Source of the DNA: Amphimedon queenslandica
Lineage: Eukaryota; Porifera; Demospongiae; Haplosclerida; Niphatidae
Direction: 5' to 3'
Assembly: GCF_000090795.2 (NCBI RefSeq)
Contig: NW_003546425.1
Span: 129,266 to 172,369 of the forward strand
DNA length: 43,104 nt
Shown here: piece by piece, positions 32,032 to 42,626 of the stretch
How positions within the stretch are numbered: position 1 is the stretch's first letter
Layout: the number at the start of each line of letters is the position of its first letter
The notes under the pieces: generated by a model
The model's input: the letters and a program-made list of their open reading frames with translations, nothing else
What the model was told of the DNA's origin: nothing
Database searches by the model: none
Translations under genes and position numbers: made by a program

Positions 32032-35000
32032 TGAACTACATGTACATTGTATAATTATTATTCCTAACCTTGCCACATTAGTGTATATTGAGCTGGTGGT
32101 GTTCCTCAACAATGTGTCCAGTCTAACCTGTAGGTCTGATGATGGCTCACTGTTCTCAATACACAAATTGAACAACTACAAAATAGAATCAAAATATAAA
32201 ATGTAATACATGTACATGTACATGTATGTTCCTCTTCCCCCCTCTCTCTCTCTCTTCCTTACGTTGCTGAAATATTTAAGTGAGAACTGGTACATAGGAT
32301 CAACATCAGCCATCATGGCTACAACAAAGTACATTACTGACCCTGGAGGATGAGAATAAAATAATTCAACAAGAAAATCATTAAAAATAAAATCTGATAT
32401 TAATTTAAGAGCTAAAGTGTACCGTACAGTACAGTGCAGGAATCCTATCATCAGTTGTATCAAGGTTTATGGGCATTACATGTACAGTTCATACATGTAC
32501 ATATACTGTACATGTACAATTCATACATGTACATGTACTGTACATGTACAGTTCATACATGTACATGTACTGTACATGTACTGCACATGTACAAACAGCA
32601 GTGGTCATACAGTAATGTACTGTACCTCTGGTTGCCACTGTACGGTACTTTTCTCTAGCAGTTGAAATTTGAATCTCAGTTTGTTCAGCTTCAGCTAGCC
32701 TTTTTGATATTTGTGCAGACGTTCTCTGAGAGAAAGAGAGAGAGAGAGAAGAATAAAAGAGAGTGGGTTTCTTCTCCACTAATAATAATTATACTTTTGA
32801 TGCTGCAAGAGTTTCTATCAATTTCTCATCATCTAATATATTCCCTTCCGATTCAAACAACAACTTCAATATAGTGTCCTCAATTTTCTATCAAAAATTA
32901 TAATTTTATTAAATCATTAAGAAAGTACTGTACAATGTAAAATGATACAACATGCATGTACATGTATTTACGCTGTACCTTTAGTTCATTTTTTGCAGAG
33001 TTAATGTTGACAATGAGTTCATTCCTTTGCTTTTCTAAGTCTGGCCTCTCCAGTCTCACCACATCACTAAAGAGAACATAATAAATAAGATTAATGAAGT
33101 AAATATACATGTACATGTAAGCTCTGAACACATTTATATACGTAGATATGCAAGAAACAGCATTTTTACCTCAGCAGTTGATCCTCAAGACCTGACTTAG
33201 TGACAGTGAAATTAATAATAGTCACTTTAATGCAAATCTCAGGCAAATAGTGAGGATTTGCCATCTTTGTAGTCATGTAAAACCTATTTAACAATAATTA
33301 AATATAGCAGCTAGTACATGATACACTGTATATGATACTATACATGTGCTTCAAGTGTGCTTCAAGTGTACCTAAAGTTCTTGTCATAGTCAATGTCACT
33401 GTCTCCTAGTCTAATGAGGAGTCTGCCACCCTGTATGAATGTCTGCTTGAGAAGGATAGGCTCCAGTGATGGGTCTAAGTGTTCTTCAACCTTAGGAGAA
33501 AGAGAGAGAGAGAGGGAGGAAGAAGCTGTATAAGCACAAGCTTATGAATATCATTATGCCCTTTGATCTATTGTCACAATTGTGCAACCCACAAGAGACT
33601 TTTCAAAAAAAGCAGTATAAAAGCACACTTTCACAGGTAAGTCTACCATACCTATATCACTGTCTTGAATTTGACATTTATACAATTTTTGAACGGGTTA
33701 AACTAAAACCCTGTCTCAGATTTTGAGTTTTTGACATTACTAAATAATGAAAAGTAGAGGTGGGTGATACCAGAAATTTCGAATCGATACCGATACCAAG
33801 TAGTCTGAGTATCAGTATCGATGGTATCGAGTAGTGAATGAGTAGTCAGCTACTGCGCATGCGCAAATAAGTTATAATTAGTTATTAATAAAAATGAAAA
33901 GAAATAAGCCGCCATTTTGTAATTATTAAAGGGTGTGACCATAATTATGATGTCAGAAATAGGTGTGGTGGGGCGTAGTTGCTCACTACTCTATACCAGG
34001 ATTTGGTATTGAGTACTTGGTATCGGAGGCCTGGTATCGGATATATGAGTACTTTGGTATCGTATCGCCCACCTCTAATGAAAAGAGTGGATAATTATCC
34101 ACTCTTGATAATGATTATGCTGGCACTGCTGGGCGATATTGAAAAATTTGAAACAATGTATTATGAAATACCATTGACAAATTGCCATCAATATATTATC
34201 AATCACTAAAACAGGTATATCTGAGAACGATTGGCATTAAAAGGATTAAATATTGTGAATTGATACGTCACCCTGTATTATTATGCCAGAGAAAATTGGG
34301 TGAAGCCAGCAAATTAAAGAGTACTGATAACCAGTGAATTGGTTCAAAAAATTGAAACTTTTCATTCAATATGAGTATAATTTGATTTGGAATCAAAGAA
34401 TTGAATACTCTGGAATCAGAATCGTCCATCTCTAGTATTGATGATATCAAGTATACTGAGTTTGGGTCAAGAAAAACTGGAATAACTTTTTATAAGAATG
34501 TGGGATAAGGATGAAACTTTCACAGGTTCTTAGTTGCCTAATGCCGCTTCAGGATCTCAGGTCTTGGGTCTCTCAGCCCTTGGGAACCCTGAGAACTGGG
34601 TTCTCCCTATAAACCCAATGACATACCAAAGCTAACCGCAATGACATTTATGATTTCATGTTACATAAGCACATGTGGTTGATCGAGCACCCAAACTAGT
34701 GATGGGCGATTCCAGAAATTTGCATTCGATTCCAAATACTTTTGAGACTGGAATCGATGGAATTGAATACCGATTCCGAGTATGACATCTGCACATGTGC
34801 AAAGCCACATGTTATCAATTACAGCAATAAAAATGCAATAATGATGAATAATTGAGGTATTAACTACTGATTAATTAACTATTATTAATATTAAAGGGTG
34901 TGGCTAGGTGTGGTTTAATTCGGAATCGTTTCAAACGATTCCTACTTCTCTTTCGATACGAGTACGATTCCATTCGGAATCGAAGGATCAAATACTTTAG

Positions 35001-38000
35001 ACTTGGAATCGCCCATCACTAACCCAAACTGATGATTCCTAACAGAGTGAGATCTTCTGATAATGATGGCCTTTATGAAGACTAGTTGACTCCAGGAGCT
35101 ATTGTACTGCTTATCAGGAAGAGCAAGACTGTTTTAAGAATGAAGCAACACAGCCAAAATATCAGCCATGTCTCCATAAAATTAATCATTATAATACATC
35201 ACTGGTGACGTACACCTGTAGCTGCATTTTCCAAATTCCAATGCTGCTGCTTCCAAACTGAGTTAGGACATAGCATACTGAATGAGTAGTTTGCTACTGT
35301 GCATGCATGATTAAAATTTGTTAGGAAATCAGCCATCATTTTTGTAATTATAAAAAAGTGTGACCATCATATCCATATGACGTCAAAAAAGATGTGATTG
35401 GGTGTGGTCACAACTCTACTCAATACCAGGATTTGGTATCAGAGGATAATTGAGTACTTTTGTATCGTATCATTTCATGTAATTCAGTTATGAGTATATT
35501 GTACATGACTACATACATGTACATGTATATTAATATACATGTACAATGTAACTACATGCTACCAGTATTATTACAACACTTACTTCTTCCACTAGTACTG
35601 GTGTACCAATCCTAATAGCATTCTCAAGTGTCCTCAGGTAATTTGGATCAGTTAGTTTGATGACTTTAAGTCCATTCTTATTCTCTGTATTACGTATCCA
35701 CCTATTGGCCTGTAGGACAAAAATAATAAGTACATGTACTTACATCTACATGTAAATGATTTACATGGACACATACATGTACATGTACATGCATTTCTCT
35801 ATTCCCTATCTTCCATTACTACTGTATATTAAAAATGTTAGATATTACTTGTTCTTGAGGGTCAATCATCAGTGGCCATCTCCTCCCTCTAGTAACAAGT
35901 ATAGCATTCTCAGTTGAAACACTGTCCCTTGGGAGACCGTTAGAGTTCCATTGTCTTATCTCATAAGGATCAGCTAGGACCGAGATTAGACTCAGATCAT
36001 CTGAGACAGGTATCTCTAGCTCCTTACATCTCTCAATCCATTTTAACATTAACTGAGAGACAGGGAGGGAGGGAGAGAGGGATAAAGGTAATATTGTACA
36101 TGTATGGGTATGTTACTTTTTCTCTGTATAATGAAGTGAAGGCTCCATAATAAGCAACACAAGCGGCTGCAACAAATACATTACCAACAACATTATTGAC
36201 CTCTTCATCTAATTTCTAACAACATGAGAAATATAAAAATACGCTAAATGCAACTGTGCTCACCTTTACTGATTCACTCCATCTAATTTGTTCATCAGCT
36301 AGACCGGTAGTCAGTTTGCTTGCTCTTTGAAGCCTAGCTTGTGTCTGTCTAATGTTCTTAGTTAATTCTTCTTTCTCAGCGACACTCTTCTCATAAGAAG
36401 CTTGTAATTGAGCAATCTATGAAGGGACAGTATTAATAATGAGAGAAAAAAGAGAGGGGGAAGAGAGAAAGAAGCTATACTAACCTTTGCTTCTACTTCC
36501 CCCAGGGCAGCTTGCTTTTCTTTTAATTCTGACATCATTTTATTCAATTCTCCTCTTGCTACCTTTAACCTTTATTAAAAATGCAAAAAAATTTTTAATG
36601 CTTGCTAATGCATGATATATTGATAGGAACAAGTAGGCCCCACCTTAAATTTTTATAACTAAAATCACTGTTATCATAACTATATGCACATCACATGATA
36701 ATATTTGGCAAAACATTATGCTCCCAGTAATCAAGTAGTCTTGCTATAGCCAGCCTGGACTATAGTAATCAAGAATGGAAGGAGAAGGTTCTGGAGAAGA
36801 TAACAATCACTCTGCTGGTAGCCCTGCTCTCCTTTCTCATCATCAAAAGTATGTCATACTAATGACTTTGTGTGCTGGGGGGATTGCAGCTATCATTGTC
36901 TGTCTCCTTGCAATGATCATGGCCATAAAGTTCAAGCTTCACAAATATTTTGTCCACCGGTTGGCTATTTATCAAGTCCTATCAGCCATGTTTTATTCTT
37001 CATTATGCATAGTGGAGGTAATATTCATTAACTATGACAAGAACACAACTGTATATCATCCTATATGTGTCATTGAAGCTTTTGTACTAGAGTATGCAGT
37101 CTGGATCAAGCTATTGTTCACATTTTGCTTGACTTTCCACTTGTTTTGTTTCTCAGTTTGTCACATTAATTACAGTCGGCTTGAAGTTGCTTATGTACTA
37201 GTGTCACTTCTTGGTCCTGCTCTCTTTAGCTGGATACCATTCATTGGCAACCTTTATGGAGAGGCTGGAGCATGGTGCTGGATACAGAACTGGAAAAACA
37301 ACGATGCATCAAACAAACTGCCACTGGGAGAAATAGAGCAGTATGCACTGTATGGAGTAGCTATGACCTGTCTAATACTCTGTGGTGCTGCTGTAGTGGT
37401 GGTAACAGTGATATTAATATGCAGAGCTTATAAATGTCACTGCTGCTGCTGTAGGAATGAGATTAATGATACTGAGGATGAACACCAGCCATTATTAAGA
37501 GAGCAACAACGAAAGAAGGTGCTAAGAGAAATACTCCCACTTGTAAGCTATCCGATACTGTCCCTCATACTGTATGTACCGTCTTTCATTAATCGAGTGA
37601 TTGGCTCAATATTCAAGACACCAATAATGATTGGTTTCATGTGGAGTGCTGTCACTTTGCCTTTGGTGGGTCTCTTTGCTGGAGTCTCTCTTATTGTTCA
37701 TATATTCATCCTCGAGTGTCCAAAAAGGACTAGTAGCAATCCTGCTAAGCAAAAGCAACTGGCAGATAATGAAAAAGCTACAAATGCTACTAATATATTC
37801 ACTTCGTACACCATTGCATCAACTAATGCAAAGACTTGCTTTGAGCCTCCGCAAGAAAGTGCTCTTGATGAAGAGCTAAACTAAACCACTTGTAACTAAA
37901 TTTTAAAGCTAAAAAAATTTTGAAGTGCACATGAGTTAAAATTACATTTACTTATCAAACACAATTAAGTTTAATCTTATTTGAATAAGGAAAGGTTATT

Positions 38001-41000
38001 ATAACACAGGGATGTTGTGGCAGTGGGTTCACAACAGTGAATACCCTAAATATAGATAGTGCTTTCAATGTTTTGCTTTCAGTTGCTTTGATACAAAGCA
38101 CACAATCAATAAACCATTAATTACCTCTCTCTCTTAGGTTCTACTGTCCTGAAAACTTTTGAATATTTGTCCATTGCTCTCACCCACATACACATTGACT
38201 TGCAAGCCTACAAGCAAAGAAATTCATTGTACATGTACATGTATACATGTACTAATGAACATGATGTACATGTATTTGATATTACTTTTGATGTCTTTTC
38301 AACAATATCAGGTTCAAACTGAGGATCATCTACATACTTCTTTAGCCTCTTAAGAGTCGAGTCTGGTATATTATCCTTTTTATTGAAATGCATAAATAAA
38401 AATAGTAATTAATTCTATAAAAATAATTAGAGACTAACTTTGTCATATTCGATCATCTTTTTCATGAGACTGGAGTCACCGAGGAGCTGTTTAGCACTCG
38501 GCCAGTTTGGTGGCGAGTTAAACAGGATACAAATACTCTCCATAACAGTGTTAACAAGATCGGGCGGCTTAGTGAATACACGAATCTCAGATATATCCTT
38601 TTTATCAAGAGCATTGAGAGCCTAAGATAAAGAGAGAGGAAGGGAGAGAGAAAAAGAGAAGGGACGGAGAGAGAGAGGGGAAAGGAGGGATCGAGGGAAG
38701 AGAAGCATAGAAATTTAAAAAAAAACAAAACTTACTTTATTAGCTGATTCGAGTGCAGGTAGTGCTTCATCCAGGTCTTTCTGTGCATCATTAGCAATGG
38801 CTTCAGTCTCGTCAGCTTTAGTCTTCGCAATAGCTTCCTCTGATTTCACGACGACTCTAACCTACCAAACAAGATCAGTAAACTAGTCAGACAGGTTTCC
38901 TGTTTCTACTTCGTTTGCTTTGGCCTGGTCCACTTCAAGACGTTCCATCAGTTCCTGGGTCTCGACTGATTTCTTCTGGAGCTCTGGCTCAAGCTCTTTC
39001 AGTTCAATCTATAGAAAGAATTAACACATAATAATTAAAACATTATTATGTACATAAAATTTCTCCTAATTGAAACACAAGCTTTCATTAAAGTAACATT
39101 AAATTTACTTATGAAATTAGAATCTACTAGTGATGTGTGTGTACATGTGTACCTGCATGTTTGCTACTAGTTCGTTGGTTTCTAGAATTTTCTTTAAACC
39201 TGTAGCTATCCTGTCCCTAGCAGCTGTCAATTGTCTAAAATTAATTTGCAAAAATAATGATAACAAAATTAATTAGCTATACTTCTTCTTAGTCTGCAAC
39301 ATTGATAAGTAGAGGTTGATCAGCTCAAGGTATGAAGTGGGTGTGGTGTAGTATCGCCTCCTTAACTCATTGTAAAACACTTCAGCCATTGAGCTCACAC
39401 TCGTATGTATTTCAACACACATCTCTGAGACCTTGTTCTAATTGTAAGAACAATTTACAATGTAATAATAAATGAAACAAATATTCGAGTAATAATATTC
39501 TCTCTCTCTCTCTCCCTCCTTCCCTCCCCTCTCCCTTTCTCTCCCTCCCTCCCTCCCTCCCCCCTCTCTTTCTCTCCCTCCCTCTCCCCTCCCTCCCTCC
39601 CTCTCCCTCCCTTTCTCTCCCTCCCTCCCTCCCTTTCTCTCCAGCCATTACTTTCATAGCATCATCTCCAAGGTCAACATTCTCAAAGAAGGTCTCAGCA
39701 ACAGAGAGAAGTGCTTCCTGTGGCCATTCAGTAAACCAGTCAATGGTGCAGCAGTTAACTAGTGATGGGAACATCCTGCAGCGTGATCTAAAGGCATCAC
39801 CAACAGGACTCATGCACAATACAATGTGTAGCTTGTTTTGTACTAGATTAATGAAATAGGAGAATATACCATCCCTGTAGGAGAGAGAGAGAGTGAGGGA
39901 GTAAAAAAGGCTAGTGCAAAGAGATGTACAATGTAGTTTATTGCATTTCTCAATACATTGTACATACATGTATGCATTGCTATGTGGAAGGTTTCAGACA
40001 AATATTTTTAAAATGAACAAATTTTTGGAAAAGTATCCAAGGCTACAGTCCATTGTTTTTTCTAAAAATGGCTCTGAAATCACTCCAAATTTTTATTACA
40101 TTTCCTAATGCATATTGATGTACTTATGTTGTGTAGAAAGTTTGAGTTGATTCCAATAACAAATTTTAAAGTTATGGCCATTTTAAAAACACATTAATCT
40201 TTATCATATTAAATATTAATATACATATACATGTAACTTTTATTAGACCCCAGCATACCTGTCTTGTTCAGATATGCCAGCATCTTTAGCTTTGGGTCTT
40301 GTCATTTGCAAAATTTGTTCGTATTCGTCTGCCGCAAAAAGATTAGGGACTTCACCAGAGTTAAGCATATTATTGATATCTTCAAGAAACTCTTCAATAA
40401 CAATCTGTAGAGAAAGAGAGAGAGAGAAGAATTAACAATGAGAGGAGATGATTATTATATGAGGTACCTGTGTATCAGTGAAAAGGAAGACTGTATTTTC
40501 TCCTTTCACTCCAGCCATGTCATACAACTTCTTCAGGTCATCATGAAATGCTTCATAATTATAACCTCTTGTTAACTCAATCTACATGTACATGTAAATA
40601 AAATGATAACAAATAAAACAAGTACATATACATTTTGTACATGTACATACACAATAAAATTAATGTGAAAAGCACAATTTTTAATCAATCACAATTACAA
40701 TGTAATAGTAGTCAAGAGTAGCTATACTCTTGTGGTTTAAAGAACTGCTCTATTTTCTTAATACTCTTGTCCTGACCTGAAAGCATTTATATCCACACAT
40801 GTGAGATGCTAGTCTTGTAAGACTTTGTTTCCCAGTACCGCCCACACCAACAAGAAGTGCATTACCTCTTGGCTGACGCACCATTCGAGCAATCCTTAGG
40901 ATAAAAGAAGAGAGGAAAGAGAAGACAGAAAGAAATTAAGAATAGAAGTAAGTATAGAGATACATGTGCATGTATATGCATGTACCATACCTTGATACAT

Positions 41001-42398
41001 GTTGCACAGCGTCTAAAAAGAAAACCAGTTTCATTTCTTTGGATGAATTTAAATTAAAATCGTCCAAATACTAGAAATAGCAACAACAGTATAACATAAT
41101 AAATGTAATTTTAATTGCATGTACTGTACCTCTTCCAGTACACTTATGACTTTATTGGTATTTACAAGCTCCTCATAGACTCTGTCTGTCGGTGATGCAC
41201 CAATCTTTAGGAAATCACCAAACAATATTGGAGACTCCTCAAACTTATCAGCACTAACATCCTATTATAATCAGGAATGGGGTAATACTGTATAAAAGGA
41301 AATTTTGAAGGGAGTTAAATTTGGCGAATTGCTAAATTTTGGTGATTGGCAAAATTTCAGTTTGGCGAATTTGTGGCCATGTGCCACTGAGCATGCGCAT
41401 AATGGCTCAAAATGGTGGATTTTTATTTTGGCAAATGGCTATTAAAATGCCAAATTTGCCAAATTTAACTACCTCCAAAATTTCTTTCTATACAATATGT
41501 AATAGTAACAATAATAGTAATAGTAATTAGATTACATTAAAACTGTAATAGTAATAGTAATAGAGATACAATCCACTGTAGTATTATAATAGTAATTGCA
41601 AACAGTATTTTTTACAAGTAATACAGTAATAGTAATATAATCCTTTTGCCTATAATTGACCCCAACCCTGATTACAATATCACAATATCATTTAACATGC
41701 AAAAATTTGTAAACAAAATAATTTTCATTTCCTCTTACTTTAGAGAAGTATTTTGAGGACATTTCTGACAATATTCCATAGAAATATTTCTTGTCCGTCT
41801 TGTCGATGAGCCTGTCATGGAAGACGCGCTGACACTCGTGACAAAAAAGTCTAAAAATGTGATCATGCTCTCTAATGACACCAGGATCAGCCTGTAGCAC
41901 ACCTGCAGTGAGAGAGAAATAATGAAGGAGTGACAAGGTTATACATGTAAGGAAAGAATTTAAGAGGAAGACTACAAAAAATACATTTTAGACAATGGTA
42001 ATGGCACAAAATAAACGTACATGTATAAGTAAAATCATAACATGAATAATAATGTACATGTACCTTGTATACACTTGGAGAGATCTCTCAAATTGAATAT
42101 GTAATGAGATTTTGCTGGAGTTGGTAACAGATCAGTGCTCATCCGGCCATATATCTCAACACTAAATAAAATAGGAGAGAGAGAGAGAGACAAAATGAAA
42201 GAGAGTAGTAAAGTGTAATAATGAGAGAATAATAAAACAATCCTTATGTACATGAACGTGTAGTTACATGTATGTACATGTACATGTACATATACAGTAC
42301 ATGTAAGTCTATTCATTTACCTACCTAGCATTAACAATAGCTTCTGCAGCATCTTTAACTGGCTGAGGAAACTCAGCAAAGAAACCAACAGTTATTGC
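26034..42398 (-). CDS. DNAH6: Axonemal dynein heavy chain 6, C-terminal 1,915 aa in 46 exons (5' part off the right edge)
   Basis: Inner-arm axonemal motor. Exons: 42398-42325, 42161-42064, 41902-41739, 41261-41130, 41070-40991, 40894-40777, 40581-40468, 40404-40259, 39874-39652, 39437-39283, 39234-39153, 39008-38910, 38861-38736, 38621-38439, 38375-38286, 38207-38125, 36569-36485, 36416-36264, 36215-36117, 36052-35849, 35709-35584, 33490-33372, 33283-33170, 33066-32979, 32887-32795, 32725-32626, 32342-32263, 32175-32069, 31988-31862, 31808-31662, 31425-31243, 30749-30465, 29974-29797, 29145-29083, 29029-28929, 28872-28768, 28626-28512, 28283-28162, 27910-27740, 27648-27562, 27506-27414, 27293-27140, 27093-26939, 26618-26508, 26307-26196, 26137-26034; 5,748 nt, all phases closed. 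Order: end of AAA3 ([19 protein letters not shown]), AAA4 P-loop [10 protein letters not shown], stalk coiled coils around the microtubule-binding tip ([17 protein letters not shown]), AAA5, AAA6 ([14 protein letters not shown]), C-terminal domain ending [10 protein letters not shown]. This ending and [20 protein letters not shown] fit DNAH6 better than DNAH7/3/12. [10 protein letters not shown] insert sits before AAA6. Full length is about 4,100 aa, so more than half lies beyond the window. Confidence 0.95.
27984..28049. repeat. 22 bp minisatellite, three perfect copies
   Basis: Unit AGGAAGAGGAGAAATAGAAGAG (22 bp) repeated exactly three times at 27984, 28006 and 28028. It lies in the CT-rich part (sense strand) of a DNAH6 intron, about 75 bp upstream of the acceptor at 27910. 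Confidence 0.95.
29288..29708. mobile_element. TIR element in a DNAH6 intron, flanked by TACATG tracts
   Basis: Ends AGTGCTTTGAAAAAGCTAAG (29288) and, on the complement, AGTGCTTTAAAAAAGCTAAG (from 29708) match for about 23 bp with one mismatch. 421 bp. Both ends abut (TACATG)n microsatellite. The interior has GTAGC/GCTAC-rich sequence and no credible coding frame. The style is hAT-like, but no clean 8 bp duplication is visible, perhaps because the target was a microsatellite. Confidence 0.75.
30091..30397. repeat. Large foldback (inverted repeat) filling a DNAH6 intron
   Basis: Left arm 30091-30168 (CAAGAGTACATAATACCTAA... to AGGAAGTC) and right arm 30319-30397 (GACTTCCTAAAAATCCACAC... to TACTCTTG) are roughly 85% identical inverted copies of about 79 bp. 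A 150 bp spacer contains three tandem copies of the 14-mer AACAGAAGTTACGG at about 30261-30302. The only long frame through the arms (29821-30198, minus) resembles no family I know. Confidence 0.8.
30880..31130. repeat. Dispersed intronic repeat copy in a DNAH6 intron
   Basis: About 1.5 diverged monomers with ATCAGAATCAGCTCAAACTT, TCTACACAACATAAGAACAT, GTATATGCATCAGTAAAAAT and TTTCAATTTTGGCGAAAT. Same orientation as the copy at 11140. Confidence 0.7.
32484..32596. repeat. Tandem palindromic TACATG array
   Basis: Three imperfect units of roughly 40 bp of the form TTCATACATGTACATGTACT followed by GTACATGTACA, each built of nested palindromes, lie just downstream of a DNAH6 exon (32725-32626) on the sense strand. 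This is the densest such block in the window. Confidence 0.85.
33755..34077. mobile_element. hAT-type MITE with perfect 8 bp target duplication
   Basis: 323 bp. Ends TAGAGGTGGGTGATACC (33755) and, on the complement, TAGAGGTGGGCGATACGATA (from 34077). Flanked by ATGAAAAG at 33747-33754 and 34078-34085, an exact 8 bp duplication diagnostic of hAT-superfamily transposition. The interior is rich in GGTATCG/CGATACC subterminal repeats. No transposase. In a DNAH6 intron. Confidence 0.93.
34697..35021. mobile_element. Second hAT-type MITE with perfect 8 bp target duplication
   Basis: 325 bp. Ends TAGTGATGGGCGATTCCAGA (34697) and, on the complement, TAGTGATGGGCGATTCCAAG (from 35021). Flanked by ACCCAAAC at 34689-34696 and 35022-35029. 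Subterminal GGAATCG/CGATTCC repeats parallel the GGTATCG repeats of the neighbouring element, so the two are related subfamilies. In the same DNAH6 intron. Confidence 0.93.
35265..35475. repeat. Truncated copy of the hAT-type MITE
   Basis: Colinear with the interior and right part of the element at 33755: GAATGAGTAGT, GCTACTG, GCCATCATTTTTGTAATTAT, AGTGTGACCATCATA, ACCAGGATTTGGTATC and GTACTTTTGTATCGTATC. Neither terminus is intact, so an old decayed insertion. The stretch 34126-34445 also begins and ends with GGGCGAT/ATCGTCCATCTCTA-like pieces and may be a third relic. Confidence 0.7.
36775..37884 (+). CDS. Seven-transmembrane receptor, intronless, 369 aa, nested in a DNAH6 intron
   Basis: A single frame with seven hydrophobic spans at about residues 26-51, 61-86, 100-128, 138-158, 189-216, 251-274 and 285-312. 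The N-terminus is short and extracellular with an NHS glycosylation site; NTT precedes TM3. Cys98 at the top of TM3 and the Cys in GAWCWI (about 168) before TM5 are the usual disulfide pair. The CWI signature and the general layout recall cAMP-receptor/GPR157-like and secretin-type GPCRs, but I cannot place it in a known subfamily or name a ligand. A KCHCCCC cluster after TM5 may be palmitoylated. The cytoplasmic tail is Ser/Thr-rich. It lies on the strand opposite DNAH6, wholly inside the intron 36570-38124, about 205 bp from the nearer exon. Intronless GPCRs nested in host introns are common in animals. Confidence 0.85.
   Translation: MEGEGSGEDNNHSAGSPALLSHHQKYVILMTLCAGGIAAIIVCLLAMIMAIKFKLHKYFVHRLAIYQVLSAMFYSSLCIVEVIFINYDKNTTVYHPICVIEAFVLEYAVWIKLLFTFCLTFHLFCFSVCHINYSRLEVAYVLVSLLGPALFSWIPFIGNLYGEAGAWCWIQNWKNNDASNKLPLGEIEQYALYGVAMTCLILCGAAVVVVTVILICRAYKCHCCCCRNEINDTEDEHQPLLREQQRKKVLREILPLVSYPILSLILYVPSFINRVIGSIFKTPIMIGFMWSAVTLPLVGLFAGVSLIVHIFILECPKRTSSNPAKQKQLADNEKATNATNIFTSYTIASTNAKTCFEPPQESALDEELN
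39501..39641. repeat. CT/CCCT tract; G-rich on the DNAH6 sense strand
   Basis: 140 bp of almost pure pyrimidine on the plus strand. 39543-39564 reads (CCCT)4 then C6, so the DNAH6 sense strand has five G-runs of at least three separated by single A. It begins about 10 bp past the donor of the exon ending at 39652. This orientation is opposite to the CT-rich acceptor tracts elsewhere. Confidence 0.9.
40010..40185. repeat. Dispersed intronic repeat copy, inverted, in a DNAH6 intron
   Basis: One monomer in the orientation of the copy at 8555: AATGGCTCTGAAATCACTCC, TTTATTACATTTCCTAATGC, ATATTGATGTACTTATGTTG, TGTAGAAAGTTTGAGTTGAT, TTTTAAAGTTATGGCCATTT. Confidence 0.75.
41285..41497. mobile_element. 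MITE (AATTTTGG-palindrome subtype) in a DNAH6 intron
   Basis: Ends TACTGTATAAAAGGAAATTT and, on the complement, TATTGTATAGAAAGAAATTT, then a GAAGGGAGTTAAATTTGG / CCAAATTTAACTACCTCC inverted pair. About 213 bp, homologous to 20059-20268. It includes TGAGCATGCGCATAATGG. Confidence 0.8.
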
Positions 42399-42626
42399 CT
42401 GCAAAAAAATAATTATAAAGTTAGTTACAATCAAAATACATATAAACAAGCAAGATACATGCAACAAGAAGCCACCCAACATTGACTTACATGTAGGCCA
42501 TTAAGCACGATTAAGCAGTTACAAGCTCAATAATACACGTGTACAAGCATATTGTTTTCATAGTAACATTACTGAAATTGTTTTGATAATTACATTAATC
42601 ATCGCATACAGCAAAATCAGAAAAAA

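Noticed and set aside
32417..32665. Overlapping Cys/His/Val/Tyr-rich frames in the DNAH6 introns
   Set aside because: They are translations of TACATG repeats, which are open in several frames on both strands because the hexamer is palindromic.
34126..34445. A third hAT-type MITE between the two well-defined ones
   Set aside because: Only fragments of the ends (GGGCGAT and ATCGTCCATCTCTA) are visible and no target duplication could be found, so I did not call a full element.
26034..42398. DNAH7, DNAH3 or DNAH12 as the dynein identity
   Set aside because: The AAA6 and C-terminal signatures and the [10 protein letters not shown] ending agree better with DNAH6 as I know it; a tree of dynein heavy chains would settle this.
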